Positions 1 through 9,738 of a DNA stretch of 64,000 nucleotides are shown piece by piece. Location of the stretch: the NCBI GenBank assembly GCA_011523735.1, contig WTGB01000083.1, positions 67,158 to 131,157 of the forward strand. Reading direction: 5' to 3'. Each line of letters opens with the position of its first letter. The stretch's first letter is position 1. The notes beneath the pieces were generated by a model. The model ran no database searches. It saw only the letters and a program-made list of their open reading frames with translations, and was not told where the DNA came from. The translations under genes and the position numbers were made by a program. This DNA comes from Chloroflexota bacterium. GTDB lineage: Bacteria; Chloroflexota; Anaerolineae; Aggregatilineales; Phototrophicaceae.

Positions 1-920
1 AAACTGCTGTACGCGTAGCCGCCGTCGATGTCGCTGCCAAGCCCGACGTGATCAACCACGCCGGTCAATTGGCAGACGTAGTCGACCGCATCGACCCAGT
101 GCGAGGTTGTGACACGGCGTTTTGGGTCGCTGGGATGCCAGTCCTTCCTCAGGTAACGATTATACACCATGATGCCCATGACTCCATCGCGCTCGGCGAG
201 TCTTAGGATCAAATCGTCGGATAAACAGCGCGGGCTGTCTTGAAAATAGCGCGGGTTGGCGTGGCTGGCGATGATCGGCGCCTCGTAGCGTTCGATGGCT
301 TCCGCGGCAGCCCGGTCGGACAAGCCGGAGATATCTAGGAGCACATTGTGGTTGGCCATGACCTCGAGCAGTTCGTAGCCGAGCAGGGTAAGTTCGCCAT
401 CGTATCCGGCGACGTATCGATTTGGCTGCCAGGCTGGCGCCACGATGCGCACACCGTTTTCCAGCCACTGTTCGCACTGCCGCGGCTCCGAGATTGGTTC
501 GGCGCCTTTCATCAGGATGACTATGCCCTGCAAGTGTTGGTCCAGGGTTTTGTCCTCCTGCCAGGATTCCAGCACATTTGTCAGGTCGGCCTTGGTGAGA
601 ATGAGTTCAATGCGGTCGCTGTCGCCCGCCAGCCGTCGGTAGTAGTCCAATTGCCAGCGCGCCAGTTGTTGAGCATCGTCGATGCTGCGGTAGGTATAGC
701 GCTGCCAGGGTTGCAGCGTCGGCGAAGATGCTGCGATGACTTGCAGGCTACCGAAGACGATGGCGATCCGGCCGAGCAGGTTGTCGCGCAGGCTGCTTGT
801 GGCGGGCGGCAGATCGCGTTTGAGTTGAGCTTGGCGCTGATGCCAAGCCCAGGTGGTAAAATCGCGCTCCAGTTGCTGGGCGTTGAAGGCGATATTCTGC
901 TGGGCGTCGACGATGAGCAT
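1..920 (-). CDS. M19 (renal/membrane dipeptidase) family protein, 3' end beyond window
   Basis: The frame stays open from the left window edge to an ATG at 920 and is absent from the ORF track because it has no stop inside the window. My own translation starts MLIVDAQQNIAFN and contains ASHANPR and GLGSDIDGG, the typical M19 dipeptidase landmarks near the second histidine ligand and the conserved aspartate. Known family members are zinc enzymes cleaving dipeptides. Here the N-terminal HxD ligand pair reads QQN, and the DLSH-type histidine reads DISG, so hydrolytic activity is doubtful. An in-frame ATG at 980 would add 20 residues, but 920 fits family starts better. The gene is divergent from the ABC-F gene. 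Family assignment is firm; function is uncertain. Confidence 0.8.
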   Translation of the reverse strand, partial: MLIVDAQQNIAFNAQQLERDFTTWAWHQRQAQLKRDLPPATSSLRDNLLGRIAIVFGSLQVIAASSPTLQPWQRYTYRSIDDAQQLARWQLDYYRRLAGDSDRIELILTKADLTNVLESWQEDKTLDQHLQGIVILMKGAEPISEPRQCEQWLENGVRIVAPAWQPNRYVAGYDGELTLLGYELLEVMANHNVLLDISGLSDRAAAEAIERYEAPIIASHANPRYFQDSPRCLSDDLILRLAERDGVMGIMVYNRYLRKDWHPSDPKRRVTTSHWVDAVDYVCQLTGVVDHVGLGSDIDGGYAYSS

Positions 921-1044
921 TCGCAGATCCGAGAACTTGGCGGGCAGCTTAGATTCAGGTGAGAAACAACGTAAAAACATGATAGTTGAAATTGACAGTA
1001 GATGCCGCGACGAGAATTACGATATGTGTGGCAGCTTTCACTTG

Positions 1045-1053
1045 TGCTAATCT
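1045..1053 (+). promoter_or_regulatory. Predicted extended -10 promoter for the ABC-F gene
   Basis: TGC followed by TAATCT lies about 40 bases before the chosen ATG. No good -35 is visible, so this would be an extended -10 type element. The same TGTGCTA core recurs before nuoA and nuoJ. The call is sequence-only. Confidence 0.4.
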
Positions 1054-1093
1054 CTGGCTGGTCGCATCCAGTGTGTGGCACAAGAGACTATCG

Positions 1094-2749
1094 ATGCACA
1101 TTCTGCATGTCAACAACATCACGGTGAACTTTGCCGGGCGCGAGCTATATCGGGATTTGTCCTGGGTTATTGGCGATCGCGATCGCGTCGCGCTGGTGGG
1201 ACCCAATGGCGCGGGGAAATCGACATTATTCCAGGTACTGCTGGGCGAAGTTGAGCCGGATCGCGGGCATGTTTCGCGGCTAAGTGGCGCGCGCATCGGG
1301 TATTTGCCGCAAGATATTAGCTTGCCGGCGCAATTGACATTGATAGAAGCAGCGATGATCAAGCCGGCGGAACTGGCGGAAGCTGAGCGGGCTTTGAGTG
1401 CGATCGAGGAGCAACTGGCGGAGCCTGAGGTCTATGGCGATGAGGAAGGCTTGGCGCAGACTTTGGCGCGGCATGAAGCGCAATTGATGCAATATGAGCG
1501 AATGAATGGCAGCCGTCACGCGAGCCATGTGCGTGAGTTGCTGGCGATGTTGGGGTTTAGCGCGAAAGATTATGACTTGCCGACCGACGCGCTCTCTGGC
1601 GGGCAAAAGAAGATGGTGGCGCTAGTGCAGTTGGCTGTGTCCGCGCCAGATATACTGCTTCTCGATGAGCCGGACAACCATCTTGATATGCGGGGGAAGA
1701 ATCAGCTAGAGCGTTTCATTCTCAATTATCGCAAAAGCATCGTGATTATTTCTCATGATCGATATCTTCTGGATGAGGTGGCGACGCAGACGGTGGAGTT
1801 GGAGAACGGCAAGCTTTCGATTTATCACGGCAATTATTCGTATTATGTCAATGAGCGCGAGTTAGGGCGCTTGCGGCAGCAGCAGCAGTATGTGACGCAG
1901 CAAAAGGAGATTGCCCGCATTGAAGCGATGATCGAACGTTTTGAGCGTTGGGCGAAGCAGGTCTTAAGCCGCAAACACATGCTGGCAGCGCGGCAGAGAC
2001 GGCGGATGCTGCAGCAGATGGAAGAGCGCGGCGAGATCATCGAGAGGGTCTTCGACCCCAAGTTGATGGATTTCAAGGTAGAGGGTTGGCGCGGCAGCAA
2101 GAAGGCGCTTGAGTTCGTTGATGTGTCGCTGGCCTTTGATGATCAGCTGCTGATACGCGGTGCGAATCTTTTATTGCGGCATGGCGAGCGGGTAGGCCTG
2201 ATCGGTCCCAATGGCGCGGGAAAAACAGTGATGTTGCGGATGATTCTGGGCGAGATAGAACCGAGCGCGGGAGACATCAAGCTGGGTCCCAGTATACGCA
2301 TTGGCTACTATTCGCAGGAGCATCGGACGCTGGAAGATTGGCTGGACAAACCGCCGCTGGATCTCATCCGAAACTTGCAGAATAGCAGCGAGCAAAGCGC
2401 GGTGAACTTCCTTCTCCGGATGGCATTCAGCTACGAGCAAGTCCGTCAGCCGGTGCGAACGCTCTCTGGCGGGGAACGCAGCCGGTTGCAGTTGGCGCTG
2501 GTCATGCTTCGGCAGCCAAACTTGCTGCTATTGGACGAGCCGACTAATAATCTCGATATTGCCTCGGTGGAGGTGCTGGAAGAGGCGCTGGACGATTTTG
2601 TCGGCACTGTGCTCATTGTTTCGCATGACCGATATTTTCTGGACCAGACTGTGGACCGAGTCGTAGAGATCTCTGACGGCGAGCTACACGAATATCCGGG
2701 CGGCTATACAGAGTATCTTGTCGCGACAGGACGATCAATAGCCAGCTAA
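1094..2749 (+). CDS. ABC-F family ATPase (ribosome-associated, EttA/Uup-like)
   Basis: This 551-residue protein has two ABC ATPase domains and no membrane segments, the ABC-F arrangement. Domain 1 has Walker A GPNGAGKS near residue 35, signature LSGGQ and Walker B ending DEPDNHLD. An arginine-rich linker follows, then a second Walker A GPNGAGKT, signature LSGGE and DEPTNNLD. Family members act on the ribosome in translation control or antibiotic protection rather than in transport; which role applies here cannot be told. The track ORF begins at 986, but the extra 36 residues look unlike the family and MHILHVNNI is the natural start. DEPD instead of DEPT in domain 1 and DEPTNN instead of DEPTNH in domain 2 are small departures. 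Its stop overlaps the stop of the convergent methyltransferase. Confidence 0.9.
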   Translation: MHILHVNNITVNFAGRELYRDLSWVIGDRDRVALVGPNGAGKSTLFQVLLGEVEPDRGHVSRLSGARIGYLPQDISLPAQLTLIEAAMIKPAELAEAERALSAIEEQLAEPEVYGDEEGLAQTLARHEAQLMQYERMNGSRHASHVRELLAMLGFSAKDYDLPTDALSGGQKKMVALVQLAVSAPDILLLDEPDNHLDMRGKNQLERFILNYRKSIVIISHDRYLLDEVATQTVELENGKLSIYHGNYSYYVNERELGRLRQQQQYVTQQKEIARIEAMIERFERWAKQVLSRKHMLAARQRRRMLQQMEERGEIIERVFDPKLMDFKVEGWRGSKKALEFVDVSLAFDDQLLIRGANLLLRHGERVGLIGPNGAGKTVMLRMILGEIEPSAGDIKLGPSIRIGYYSQEHRTLEDWLDKPPLDLIRNLQNSSEQSAVNFLLRMAFSYEQVRQPVRTLSGGERSRLQLALVMLRQPNLLLLDEPTNNLDIASVEVLEEALDDFVGTVLIVSHDRYFLDQTVDRVVEISDGELHEYPGGYTEYLVATGRSIAS

Positions 2750-3528
2750 TCAGGCGCAGCAGCGCCTCTAATGACCCCGCCGGGAATTGTGAAATCGAAA
2801 TCATCATTGCGTATCTTCAGGGGGAGACCGAAGCCGCGTTTTATGTCGGCAGGGGCGCCATTAAAAAGTGATTTAATCATTTCGGCGTTTTGAGGCGGCG
2901 TGGCCATGCGCTTCGTCCAGGTAGAAAAGTGAAGCGTCAGATCAAAGGTCAAAAGAACTTCAGATGCGAAGCCGGCGCCGGACAGCATCGCTCGCCATTC
3001 GGACAGGCGGTAATCGCGAACGTGTGATGGGTCGCGCAGGAGTTCAATCGTCTGCAAAAAAGTATCCTGAGCGTAGTTTTCGCTCGCCATGATGTCGCTT
3101 ATGAGCAACTTGCCGTTTGGCTTGAGCAGGCGGCGGAACTCCGCCAGCGCTCGCTCCGGATGCAGCCAATGGTGTGCGCTATAACGTGTGATCACGAGAT
3201 CGAAGCTATTCGCCGGGAAGGGCAGGCTATCCACATCGGCGAGTTGGGTTTTAACATTAAGAACGCCGTACTCATGCGTTAGCTTTTCTACCTGGTCGAG
3301 CATGGCCGGGGTAAAGTCGCAGGCGATGACGCGACCGACGTGCCCGGCAAAGGCAAGCGAGGCGTGCCCCGCGCCACAACCAGCATCCAGGACCACTGAT
3401 TCTGGCGTGAGAATGGCGGACTTGACCATCAGATCAAGGTCTTTGCCGCCCGCATGGACCTTGCTCGTACGGTAGTTGGCGGCGACATCGCCAAATTGAT
3501 GTTGTACGTGATCTTTCACATCGCGCAT
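2746..3528 (-). CDS. Class I SAM-dependent methyltransferase (UbiE/COQ5-like)
   Basis: This 260-residue protein has the SAM-binding motif I VLDAGCGAGHASLAF, an acidic strand-2 residue in VIACDFTPAML, and a motif around DLVITRYSAHHW. This is the Methyltransf_11/UbiE type fold. The substrate cannot be read from the sequence, and no quinone-synthesis neighbours support a UbiE role. The track start at 3546 is a GTG. ATG 3528 is preferred because a TATAAT at 3547-3552 would place transcription initiation close to the GTG. The stop codon TAG overlaps the ABC-F stop by convergent arrangement. Confidence 0.85.
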   Translation of the reverse strand: MRDVKDHVQHQFGDVAANYRTSKVHAGGKDLDLMVKSAILTPESVVLDAGCGAGHASLAFAGHVGRVIACDFTPAMLDQVEKLTHEYGVLNVKTQLADVDSLPFPANSFDLVITRYSAHHWLHPERALAEFRRLLKPNGKLLISDIMASENYAQDTFLQTIELLRDPSHVRDYRLSEWRAMLSGAGFASEVLLTFDLTLHFSTWTKRMATPPQNAEMIKSLFNGAPADIKRGFGLPLKIRNDDFDFTIPGGVIRGAAAPD

Positions 3529-3546
3529 TTGCAAGCGGCATTCCAC

Positions 3547-3552
3547 ATTATA
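3547..3552 (-). promoter_or_regulatory. Predicted -10 box for the methyltransferase gene
   Basis: The reverse strand reads TATAAT about 20 bases before ATG 3528. No convincing -35 was seen. If used, the leader is very short. Confidence 0.35.
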
Positions 3553-3672
3553 ATTCGACGAACAATGGTAGTTACTTGTGCGGGAGGAATCAGCTTGGGT
3601 ATTGCCGTCGGAAGAAATTGTGATAGACTGATAGGAGGTAGCTCCAAAAGACGGTCAAGTTAAAGGTTAGTC

Positions 3673-3702
3673 TTGACAAGACCCTTCTTTGTGTTGTACG
3701 CT
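3673..3702 (+). promoter_or_regulatory. Predicted rpoB promoter
   Basis: A consensus TTGACA at 3673-3678 is followed after 18 bases by TACGCT at 3697-3702. It lies about 180 bases before the rpoB start, leaving a long leader that contains a small CTGCA/TGCAG hairpin. The rest of 3553-3884 holds no gene I can support. The -35 is strong and the -10 weak. Confidence 0.5.
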
Positions 3703-3871
3703 GCAGGCTTGCAGTCCTCATGTTGTCACAAATTATCGGATAAATGATAGAGGGTCATAGGCACATTCCGTGTTGTATGCGCTTTAGCTATCCCTTTCGC
3801 CTGTCTAAGGACGTGGCTTAGGGTTTGTCGTGTTTTCGCCCAGATTGGTCAGCCGAGTCATCTATTCCTCC

Positions 3872-3887
3872 AAGGAGCCGTACCTTG
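3872..3887 (+). promoter_or_regulatory. Ribosome binding site fixing a TTG start for rpoB
   Basis: AAGGAG at 3872-3877 sits 7 bases before TTG at 3885. The upstream ATG used by the ORF track has no such site, and the residues it would add are not RpoB-like. Confidence 0.8.
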
Positions 3888-6800
3888 AAACAGTATTATA
3901 ACGTGAAGAATTACGCTCGCACGCCTGAGATACAGGAATTGCCATCGCTGATCGATATTCAGAAGCAGTCATTTATGGACTTCTTCTACGGTGGCAAGCT
4001 GAAGGAATTGTTCGACGAGATCAACCCCATCAAGAGCTTCAACGGCAACTTGTCGCTTTACTTCCCGGGCAATCATCCGGAGTCGGAGGAGTTCGACTTC
4101 AGAGAACCGCCAGCAGAGCATCGCCCGTATACGCTGCTGAATGAATCCAAGAAGCCTAAGAAAGGCTTGCAGATTTACATGCAAGAGCCGAAGTACGATG
4201 AAGATGAGTGCATTGAACGCGATATGTCCTTTGCGGCGCCATTGTATGTCCAGGTTGCTATGGTGAATCACGAGCAGGGCGATGAGATAATCCGGCAGAA
4301 TATCTTCATGGGCGAGTTCCCTTTGATGACGGAGAAGGGCACTTTCATCATCAATGGGACGGAGCGAGTGGTCGTCAGCCAATTGATCCGCTCGCCCGGC
4401 GTTTACTTCGACGCCGACGAAGAGCGCGCGACTGGCCGCAAATTATCGAACGCCAAATTGATCCCCGACCGTGGCGCCTGGATGGAATTCGAGACGCGGA
4501 AGACGGATTACATCACGCTCAAGTTCAACCGCAAGCGGACGATTCCGGTGACGATATTGCTGCGGGCGCTGGCCTCTGTCGATGATGGCTTGCCGAAGTC
4601 AGCATCGCCAATCAAGACGGGAGAAGACGAGGAAATCCTCGAGTTGTTTGCGGCTGTTGACAATAACGAGGCGCATAAGTATATCGAGAGTTCGTTCAAG
4701 AATGAACCGGTCTGGGACATCAAAAAGAATCAGACACTGGCGGATGTCGCGCTGATCGAGTTTTACAAGCGCATGCGCCCGGGCGATCCGCCGACGCTGG
4801 ATAACGCGCGCGAATACCTGAAAGGGCAACTATTTGACCAGAGGCGCTATGACCTGGAGCGCGTTGGGCGATACAAACTCAATCAGCGTTTGGGGCTTGA
4901 AGGAGTCATTGATCTCTCACATCGGACGATTAGCAAAGCGGATATCGTCAAGTTGGTTGAGCAGATGATCATGATCAACAATGGCGCGCGCGCGAAAGAC
5001 GACATTGACCATTTGGGCAACCGCCGGGTCAAGACCGTTGGCGAATTGATTGGCAACAAACTGCGGATAGGCCTGCGGCGGATGGAGCGGGTGGTCAAGG
5101 AACGCATGTCCATCCGTGAAGCGGAGCAATTGACGCCGGTGTCGCTGGTCAATATCCGTCCGATTGTGGCGGCTGTGCGCGAATTCTTCGGCTCGTCGCA
5201 ATTGTCGCAATTTATGGAGCAGACGAATCCGCTTTCCGAATTGACGCACAAGCGCACGTTATCTGCGTTGGGACCGGGCGGCTTGCGGCGGGAGCGAGCC
5301 GGCTTCGATGTGCGCGATGTGCATCACAGTCATTATGGGCGCATCTGCCCGATTGAGACGCCGGAGGGACCGAATATCGGTTTGATCGGTCGGCTGGCGA
5401 GTTATGCGCGGGTGAATGACCTGGGCTTTATCGAGACGCCGTATCGCAAGGTTGTGAACATGATGGATGTCGGTGACCCGGCCCTTATCGGGCGGTCCGT
5501 TCGCGATGATGTCGAAGATGCCAAAGAAAAAGTCGTCATTGAAGAGGGAACGGTAATCGACAAGAAAGCTATCACGAAGCTCAAGAGGGCGAAGATCACA
5601 GAAGTGCCGGTCACTCCCTTCGCGACGCACGAGATTGAGTATTTGTCGGCCGATCGTGAAGACAAGTTCATTATCGCTCAGGCGAACGCGGTGCTTGACG
5701 AGCGCGAGCAGTTTGTCTCGAATCGCGTGTCGGCGCGCTATGAACAGGGCTTTCTGTCCGTGACGCCGCAGCGGATCGAATACATGGATATCGCCCCGCG
5801 GCAAATTGTAGGCATCAGCGCGGCGCTGATCCCCTTCCTTTCCCATGACGCGGCCAACCGCGCGCTGATGGGCTCGAATATGCAGCGGCAGGCAGTGCCA
5901 CTGCTCAGCCCCGATGTTTCGGTTGTCAGCACTGGCATGGAAAGGCAGGCGGCGTCGGACAGCGGTCAGGTATTGGTCTCCGATATAGAAGCGGAAGTGA
6001 TCAGTGTGCAAGGGCACCGCGTGATCGTCCGCACCAAAGATGACGCTGAGCACACTTTCCTGCTACGGAAGTACGAGCGTTCGAATCAGTCGACTTGTAT
6101 TGATCAGCGGCCGGTCGTGCGCAAGGGAGATTGGATCAAACCAGGCGATGTCATCGCAGACAGTTCGTCGACGTATGATGGCCACCTGGCTTTGGGGCAC
6201 GATGTTCTGACCTGCTTCTTGTCCTGGGATGGCGGCAATTATGAAGACGCCTTGCTGGTGAGCGAAGACTTGCTGCGCAATGACAAGTTCACCAGCATCC
6301 ATATTGAGAAGCACGAGATAGAAGCGCGGGATACCAAGCTGGGTCCGGAGGAAATCACTTACGATATCCCCAATGTTGGGGAAGATGCGCTGAAAGATCT
6401 CGATGAGCATGGCATTGTGCGTATCGGCGCGGAAGTGGGACCGAACGATATCTTGGTGGGCAAGATCACGCCGAAAGGCGAGAAGGAGTTGTCGCCGGAA
6501 GAGAAGCTGCTGCGGGCGATATTTGGCGAGCAGGCGCGGGAGGTGAAAGATTCATCGTTGCGGCTGCCGCATGGCGATCGTGGGAAGGTGATCGATGTTA
6601 AGGTATTTACAAGGAGCGAGGATCCTAACTTGTCGAAGCGACGCCAGGGCAAATTCTCTGACACGACCGAAGGTATTCTTGAGGAGATGGACACGGATCG
6701 AGGGCGAGACAAGGCGTACTCCGTTAAGTATCATTCCGATCTTTCAGCTGGTGTGGAAACGATGGTGCGGGTAAGCGTAGCGCAGCGCCGCAAGCTGACG

Positions 6801-8012
6801 GTGGGCGACAAGATGGCCGGGCGGCATGGAAACAAAGGGGTCATTTCGAAGATCGTCTCGGTCGCGGATATGCCCTATATCGATGGCGGAGTGCCGGTTG
6901 AAATCATTCTGAATCCGCTTGGCGTGCCGAGCCGTATGAACATCGGACAGATCCTTGAGCTACACCTCGGCTGGGCGGCGGATCGTATGGGCTTCCGCGC
7001 GATCACGCCGGTGTTTGATGGCGTTAAGGAGCATGAGATTCAAGCGGAGTTGGGTCGCGCCTGGATGATCGATTGGGCTTGGCGCAAGACGACCGGGCGA
7101 GCCTGGGAAAATCAGGAGCGGTTGGCGGCGACTATGAGAATGGAAGCGGCGGACTTTGATGACGACATGCATGTGATTAGCGCTTATCTGTACGAGCGTG
7201 TGGGCGAGTCTGGCGCCTACGATAACGAAAAGATCATCCTCGAGCGCGATCCGATTTATGTGCGGAGGGTAGCGGTGGCGGAGATGCTGCGAGAGTTTGG
7301 CTATGCTCCGGACGAGATCATGGTCTATGACAATAGCGACCTGTCTGACGAATTGCGCGATCAGCGAGATATGAAGGCGCTTGAGGCGTCGATCCGCCTG
7401 TGGATACAGGAGACGGCGGTGGCTGATATCGAGCTAACTGAGGACCTCTCTCTGCGTGAGCTGTTTGAGATCGCCAATCGCGTGATGTTTGAGACGGGCC
7501 AGCCCGTGCCGCATTATGGCAAGCAGACCTTGTTCGATGGGCGAACGGGCGAGCCTTTTGATCGGCATGTGGCGGTGGGTTATGTGCATATGCTGAAGTT
7601 GGCGCACCTGGTTGAGGACAAAGCGCATGCCCGTTCAACTGGTCCATACAGCTTGGTCACGCAGCAGCCTCTTGGCGGGAAGGCGCAATTTGGCGGTCAG
7701 CGTTTTGGCGAGATGGAAGTATGGGCGCTGGAGGCTTATGGCGCGGCGCATATCTTGCAGGAGATGTTGACGGTGAAGTCCGATGATGTGCAAGGGCGCG
7801 TCAAAACTTATGAAAGTATCGTCAAGGGCGAGCCGATCGAAGAGCCGGGGATACCCACGAGTTTCCGCGTATTGGTCAAGGAACTGCAGAGCCTGGGCTT
7901 GTCGGTTGAAGCGATCACTGGGGCCGGCGATGTGATTCGGTTTGGGAAGTATGATGAGCAGGCGCGCAAGCCGCAGCCGGAGACGGGTTTGCTGGGTTTG
8001 GGGACAAGTTAG
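3885..8012 (+). CDS. rpoB: DNA-directed RNA polymerase subunit beta
   Basis: This 1375-residue protein is the catalytic beta subunit of RNA polymerase. Landmarks include the lobe motif RSPGVYF, the rifampicin region beginning [25 protein letters not shown], the active-site region [12 protein letters not shown], and a C-terminal clamp segment ending near LGLGTS. Length is slightly above the usual 1150-1350. The start is TTG, set by a strong AAGGAG. In the rifampicin region, the E. coli D516 position is E and the R529 position is T. rpoC, which follows rpoB in most bacteria, is absent: an intrinsic terminator and then the nuo operon follow. No L7/L12, L10, L1 or L11 gene lies upstream, so this is a monocistronic rpoB. 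Confidence 0.97.
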   Translation: MKQYYNVKNYARTPEIQELPSLIDIQKQSFMDFFYGGKLKELFDEINPIKSFNGNLSLYFPGNHPESEEFDFREPPAEHRPYTLLNESKKPKKGLQIYMQEPKYDEDECIERDMSFAAPLYVQVAMVNHEQGDEIIRQNIFMGEFPLMTEKGTFIINGTERVVVSQLIRSPGVYFDADEERATGRKLSNAKLIPDRGAWMEFETRKTDYITLKFNRKRTIPVTILLRALASVDDGLPKSASPIKTGEDEEILELFAAVDNNEAHKYIESSFKNEPVWDIKKNQTLADVALIEFYKRMRPGDPPTLDNAREYLKGQLFDQRRYDLERVGRYKLNQRLGLEGVIDLSHRTISKADIVKLVEQMIMINNGARAKDDIDHLGNRRVKTVGELIGNKLRIGLRRMERVVKERMSIREAEQLTPVSLVNIRPIVAAVREFFGSSQLSQFMEQTNPLSELTHKRTLSALGPGGLRRERAGFDVRDVHHSHYGRICPIETPEGPNIGLIGRLASYARVNDLGFIETPYRKVVNMMDVGDPALIGRSVRDDVEDAKEKVVIEEGTVIDKKAITKLKRAKITEVPVTPFATHEIEYLSADREDKFIIAQANAVLDEREQFVSNRVSARYEQGFLSVTPQRIEYMDIAPRQIVGISAALIPFLSHDAANRALMGSNMQRQAVPLLSPDVSVVSTGMERQAASDSGQVLVSDIEAEVISVQGHRVIVRTKDDAEHTFLLRKYERSNQSTCIDQRPVVRKGDWIKPGDVIADSSSTYDGHLALGHDVLTCFLSWDGGNYEDALLVSEDLLRNDKFTSIHIEKHEIEARDTKLGPEEITYDIPNVGEDALKDLDEHGIVRIGAEVGPNDILVGKITPKGEKELSPEEKLLRAIFGEQAREVKDSSLRLPHGDRGKVIDVKVFTRSEDPNLSKRRQGKFSDTTEGILEEMDTDRGRDKAYSVKYHSDLSAGVETMVRVSVAQRRKLTVGDKMAGRHGNKGVISKIVSVADMPYIDGGVPVEIILNPLGVPSRMNIGQILELHLGWAADRMGFRAITPVFDGVKEHEIQAELGRAWMIDWAWRKTTGRAWENQERLAATMRMEAADFDDDMHVISAYLYERVGESGAYDNEKIILERDPIYVRRVAVAEMLREFGYAPDEIMVYDNSDLSDELRDQRDMKALEASIRLWIQETAVADIELTEDLSLRELFEIANRVMFETGQPVPHYGKQTLFDGRTGEPFDRHVAVGYVHMLKLAHLVEDKAHARSTGPYSLVTQQPLGGKAQFGGQRFGEMEVWALEAYGAAHILQEMLTVKSDDVQGRVKTYESIVKGEPIEEPGIPTSFRVLVKELQSLGLSVEAITGAGDVIRFGKYDEQARKPQPETGLLGLGTS

Positions 8013-8037
8013 CGCCGGGCAGGAGATAGCCAGAATC

Positions 8038-8073
8038 AAAAGGACGCATCCCGGGGATGTGTCCTTTCTTTTT
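8038..8073 (+). terminator. Intrinsic terminator after rpoB
   Basis: The stem AAAGGACGCATCCC pairs with GGGGATGTGTCCTTT and is followed by a run of T (TTTCTTTTT). It lies 26 bases after the rpoB stop and separates rpoB from the nuo operon. Confidence 0.85.
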
Positions 8074-8200
8074 CCGCGAGACTGGTTTGAGCCGGCTACC
8101 TGCCCCTGGCAACTCGTTTCTGTATTGTCTCGCGGATGCTCTCTGATCAGAAAAAGACTTCACTAATGCAGAATCTGTGGAAAACCAAGCGCAAGCTTGC

Positions 8201-8229
8201 TTGATTTTGCCAGAATAGTGTGCTAGTCT
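8201..8229 (+). promoter_or_regulatory. Predicted promoter of the nuo operon
   Basis: TTGATT at 8201-8206, a 17-base spacer and TAGTCT at 8224-8229 preceded by TGC (extended -10). It is about 45 bases before nuoA and just downstream of the perfect palindrome GCAAGCTTGC (8192-8201), which might be an operator. Confidence 0.6.
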
Positions 8230-8275
8230 CACTACGAATTGGATTGTTCCAAAAAGCACAAATGGTTGAAGCCCG

Positions 8276-8638
8276 ATGTCGACCATCCTGGAATTTGGTC
8301 CCGTCACCGCGCTGCTGGTCATAGCTTCTGTTTTGGCGCTGATCATCGCGAATATCTCGCGGGTGATGGGTCCGCAGCGGCCTACTTACCGCAAGTCCGT
8401 ACCGTATGAAAGCGGCATGAAGCCGATTGGTCCGGCGACGCGGCGCCTGCCGGTAAAGTTTTACCTGGTCGCTGTGCTCTTTATCATTTTCGATATTGAG
8501 GTCATTTTCTTTTTGCCGTGGGCGGTCTCCATGCGCGACCTGGGTGTTTATGGTTTGGCGGTCATGGCTGTTTTCACGGTGATCCTGATCGTAGGCTTCG
8601 TCTACGAGTGGAAGAAAGGCGGTTTGGAATGGGAGTAA
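8276..8638 (+). CDS. nuoA: NADH-quinone oxidoreductase subunit A
   Basis: This 120-residue membrane subunit has three hydrophobic segments and the conserved YESGMKPIG and [17 protein letters not shown] regions of NuoA/ND3. The loop after TM1 sits at the quinone-site junction in known complex I. It is first in the nuo operon, directly after a predicted promoter. Its end overlaps the start of nuoB by 10 bases, suggesting translational coupling. Confidence 0.96.
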   Translation: MSTILEFGPVTALLVIASVLALIIANISRVMGPQRPTYRKSVPYESGMKPIGPATRRLPVKFYLVAVLFIIFDIEVIFFLPWAVSMRDLGVYGLAVMAVFTVILIVGFVYEWKKGGLEWE

Positions 8639-9111
8639 GCTCAAAGCTTGGTAATTTGGGTGTCGTCACCACCACCGTTGAGCAAGCCGTGAATTGGGCG
8701 CGAACGGGGGCGATGTGGCCCCTGCTTTTCGGTTTGGCTTGCTGCGCAATAGAGTATATGAGTTCGCAAGCCTCGAGTTATGATCTTTCCCGCTTTGGCA
8801 TGGAGTTAAATCGGGCGACGCCGCGTCAGGCGGACCTGCTTATCGTATCAGGTCGTTTGACGCGCAAGATGGCGCCGGTGGTGCGGCAGCTTTACGATCA
8901 GATGGCGGAACCGAAGTGGGTTATTTCGATGGGCGATTGCGCTTCTTGCGGTGGCGTGTACAACAATTACGCGATCGTACAAGGCGTTGATGAGATTATC
9001 CCGGTCGATGTGTATATCGCCGGATGTCCGCCGCGCCCTGAGCAACTGCTGCACGGTATCTTGACTCTGCACGAGAAGGTCAAGGGCGAACGCATCGCTG
9101 ATTGGGCTTAA
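8629..9111 (+). CDS. nuoB: NADH-quinone oxidoreductase subunit B
   Basis: This 160-residue subunit carries the terminal 4Fe-4S cluster N2 that passes electrons to quinone. Ligands are visible as the CC pair in [11 protein letters not shown], in GDCASCGG and in AGCPPRPE. The track ORF begins at 8518, inside nuoA in another frame. The true start is ATG 8629 (MGVSSKLGN), which overlaps the nuoA end. Confidence 0.96.
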   Translation: MGVSSKLGNLGVVTTTVEQAVNWARTGAMWPLLFGLACCAIEYMSSQASSYDLSRFGMELNRATPRQADLLIVSGRLTRKMAPVVRQLYDQMAEPKWVISMGDCASCGGVYNNYAIVQGVDEIIPVDVYIAGCPPRPEQLLHGILTLHEKVKGERIADWA

Positions 9112-9154
9112 GCCGCTTACGCTAGGGACGACGGGCAAAGAGGACAGCATAGAA

Positions 9155-9724
9155 ATGGAAGTACCGGCGGCGCGTAACCCGGTTGATGTCTTGCGTGAAA
9201 CATTTGGCGAGACCATTCTATTTGTTAAAGAATTCCGCGGTGAGACAACAGTTGTTGTCGAAGCGGCGCGGATGACTGAAGTGTTAGATTTTCTCCGTGT
9301 CAGTTCCGGGCTGGTCTACAATATGCTCTCGGATGTGAGCGCGGTTGATTATTATCCCGATGATTACGGCGAGCGTTTTGGCGACGACGCCGGTGATTAT
9401 CGGCCCGAGCGATTTGCAGTTTCTTATCACATCTTGTCGATGCTTTACAATCGCCGGCTGCGGGTCAAGATATTTGCTGACGAAGAAGACCCGCGGCTGC
9501 CCACGGCGACGATGATCTTTCCGGCAGCGAATTGGCTTGAGCGGGAAATCGCCGACATGATGGGTATCGTCTTTGAAGGACATCTCGATCAAAGGCGGCT
9601 GTTGATGCCGGATGACTGGCACGGGCATCCGCACAGGCGCGATTATCCGCTGGGCAAGGAAACGGTCGCCTTTTCATTTAATGAGGCGGAAATCCGCAAG
9701 TATAAGCCCTTTGCCACAGATTGA
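9155..9724 (+). CDS. nuoC: NADH-quinone oxidoreductase subunit C
   Basis: This 189-residue subunit is the 30-kDa type of the peripheral arm. It has a typical C-terminal block with YHILSMLYNRRLRVK, NWLEREIADMMGI and the ending motif HPHRRDYPLGKE. Unlike in E. coli, it is not fused to NuoD. Its stop is followed 14 bases later by the nuoD ATG. Confidence 0.95.
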   Translation: MEVPAARNPVDVLRETFGETILFVKEFRGETTVVVEAARMTEVLDFLRVSSGLVYNMLSDVSAVDYYPDDYGERFGDDAGDYRPERFAVSYHILSMLYNRRLRVKIFADEEDPRLPTATMIFPAANWLEREIADMMGIVFEGHLDQRRLLMPDDWHGHPHRRDYPLGKETVAFSFNEAEIRKYKPFATD

Positions 9725-9738
9725 ACTTCGGGGTCGAT

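Noticed and set aside
992-997. TTGACA at the start of the ABC-F upstream region
   Set aside because: No -10 box at 16-18 bases; the extended -10 at 1045 fits better.
581-1081. 166-aa reverse ORF in the track
   Set aside because: It is out of frame with the M19 dipeptidase-like gene, which covers the same bases with family motifs; a shadow.
5259-6053. 264-aa reverse ORF across rpoB
   Set aside because: Overlies RpoB coding sequence, low-complexity composition typical of an antisense shadow.
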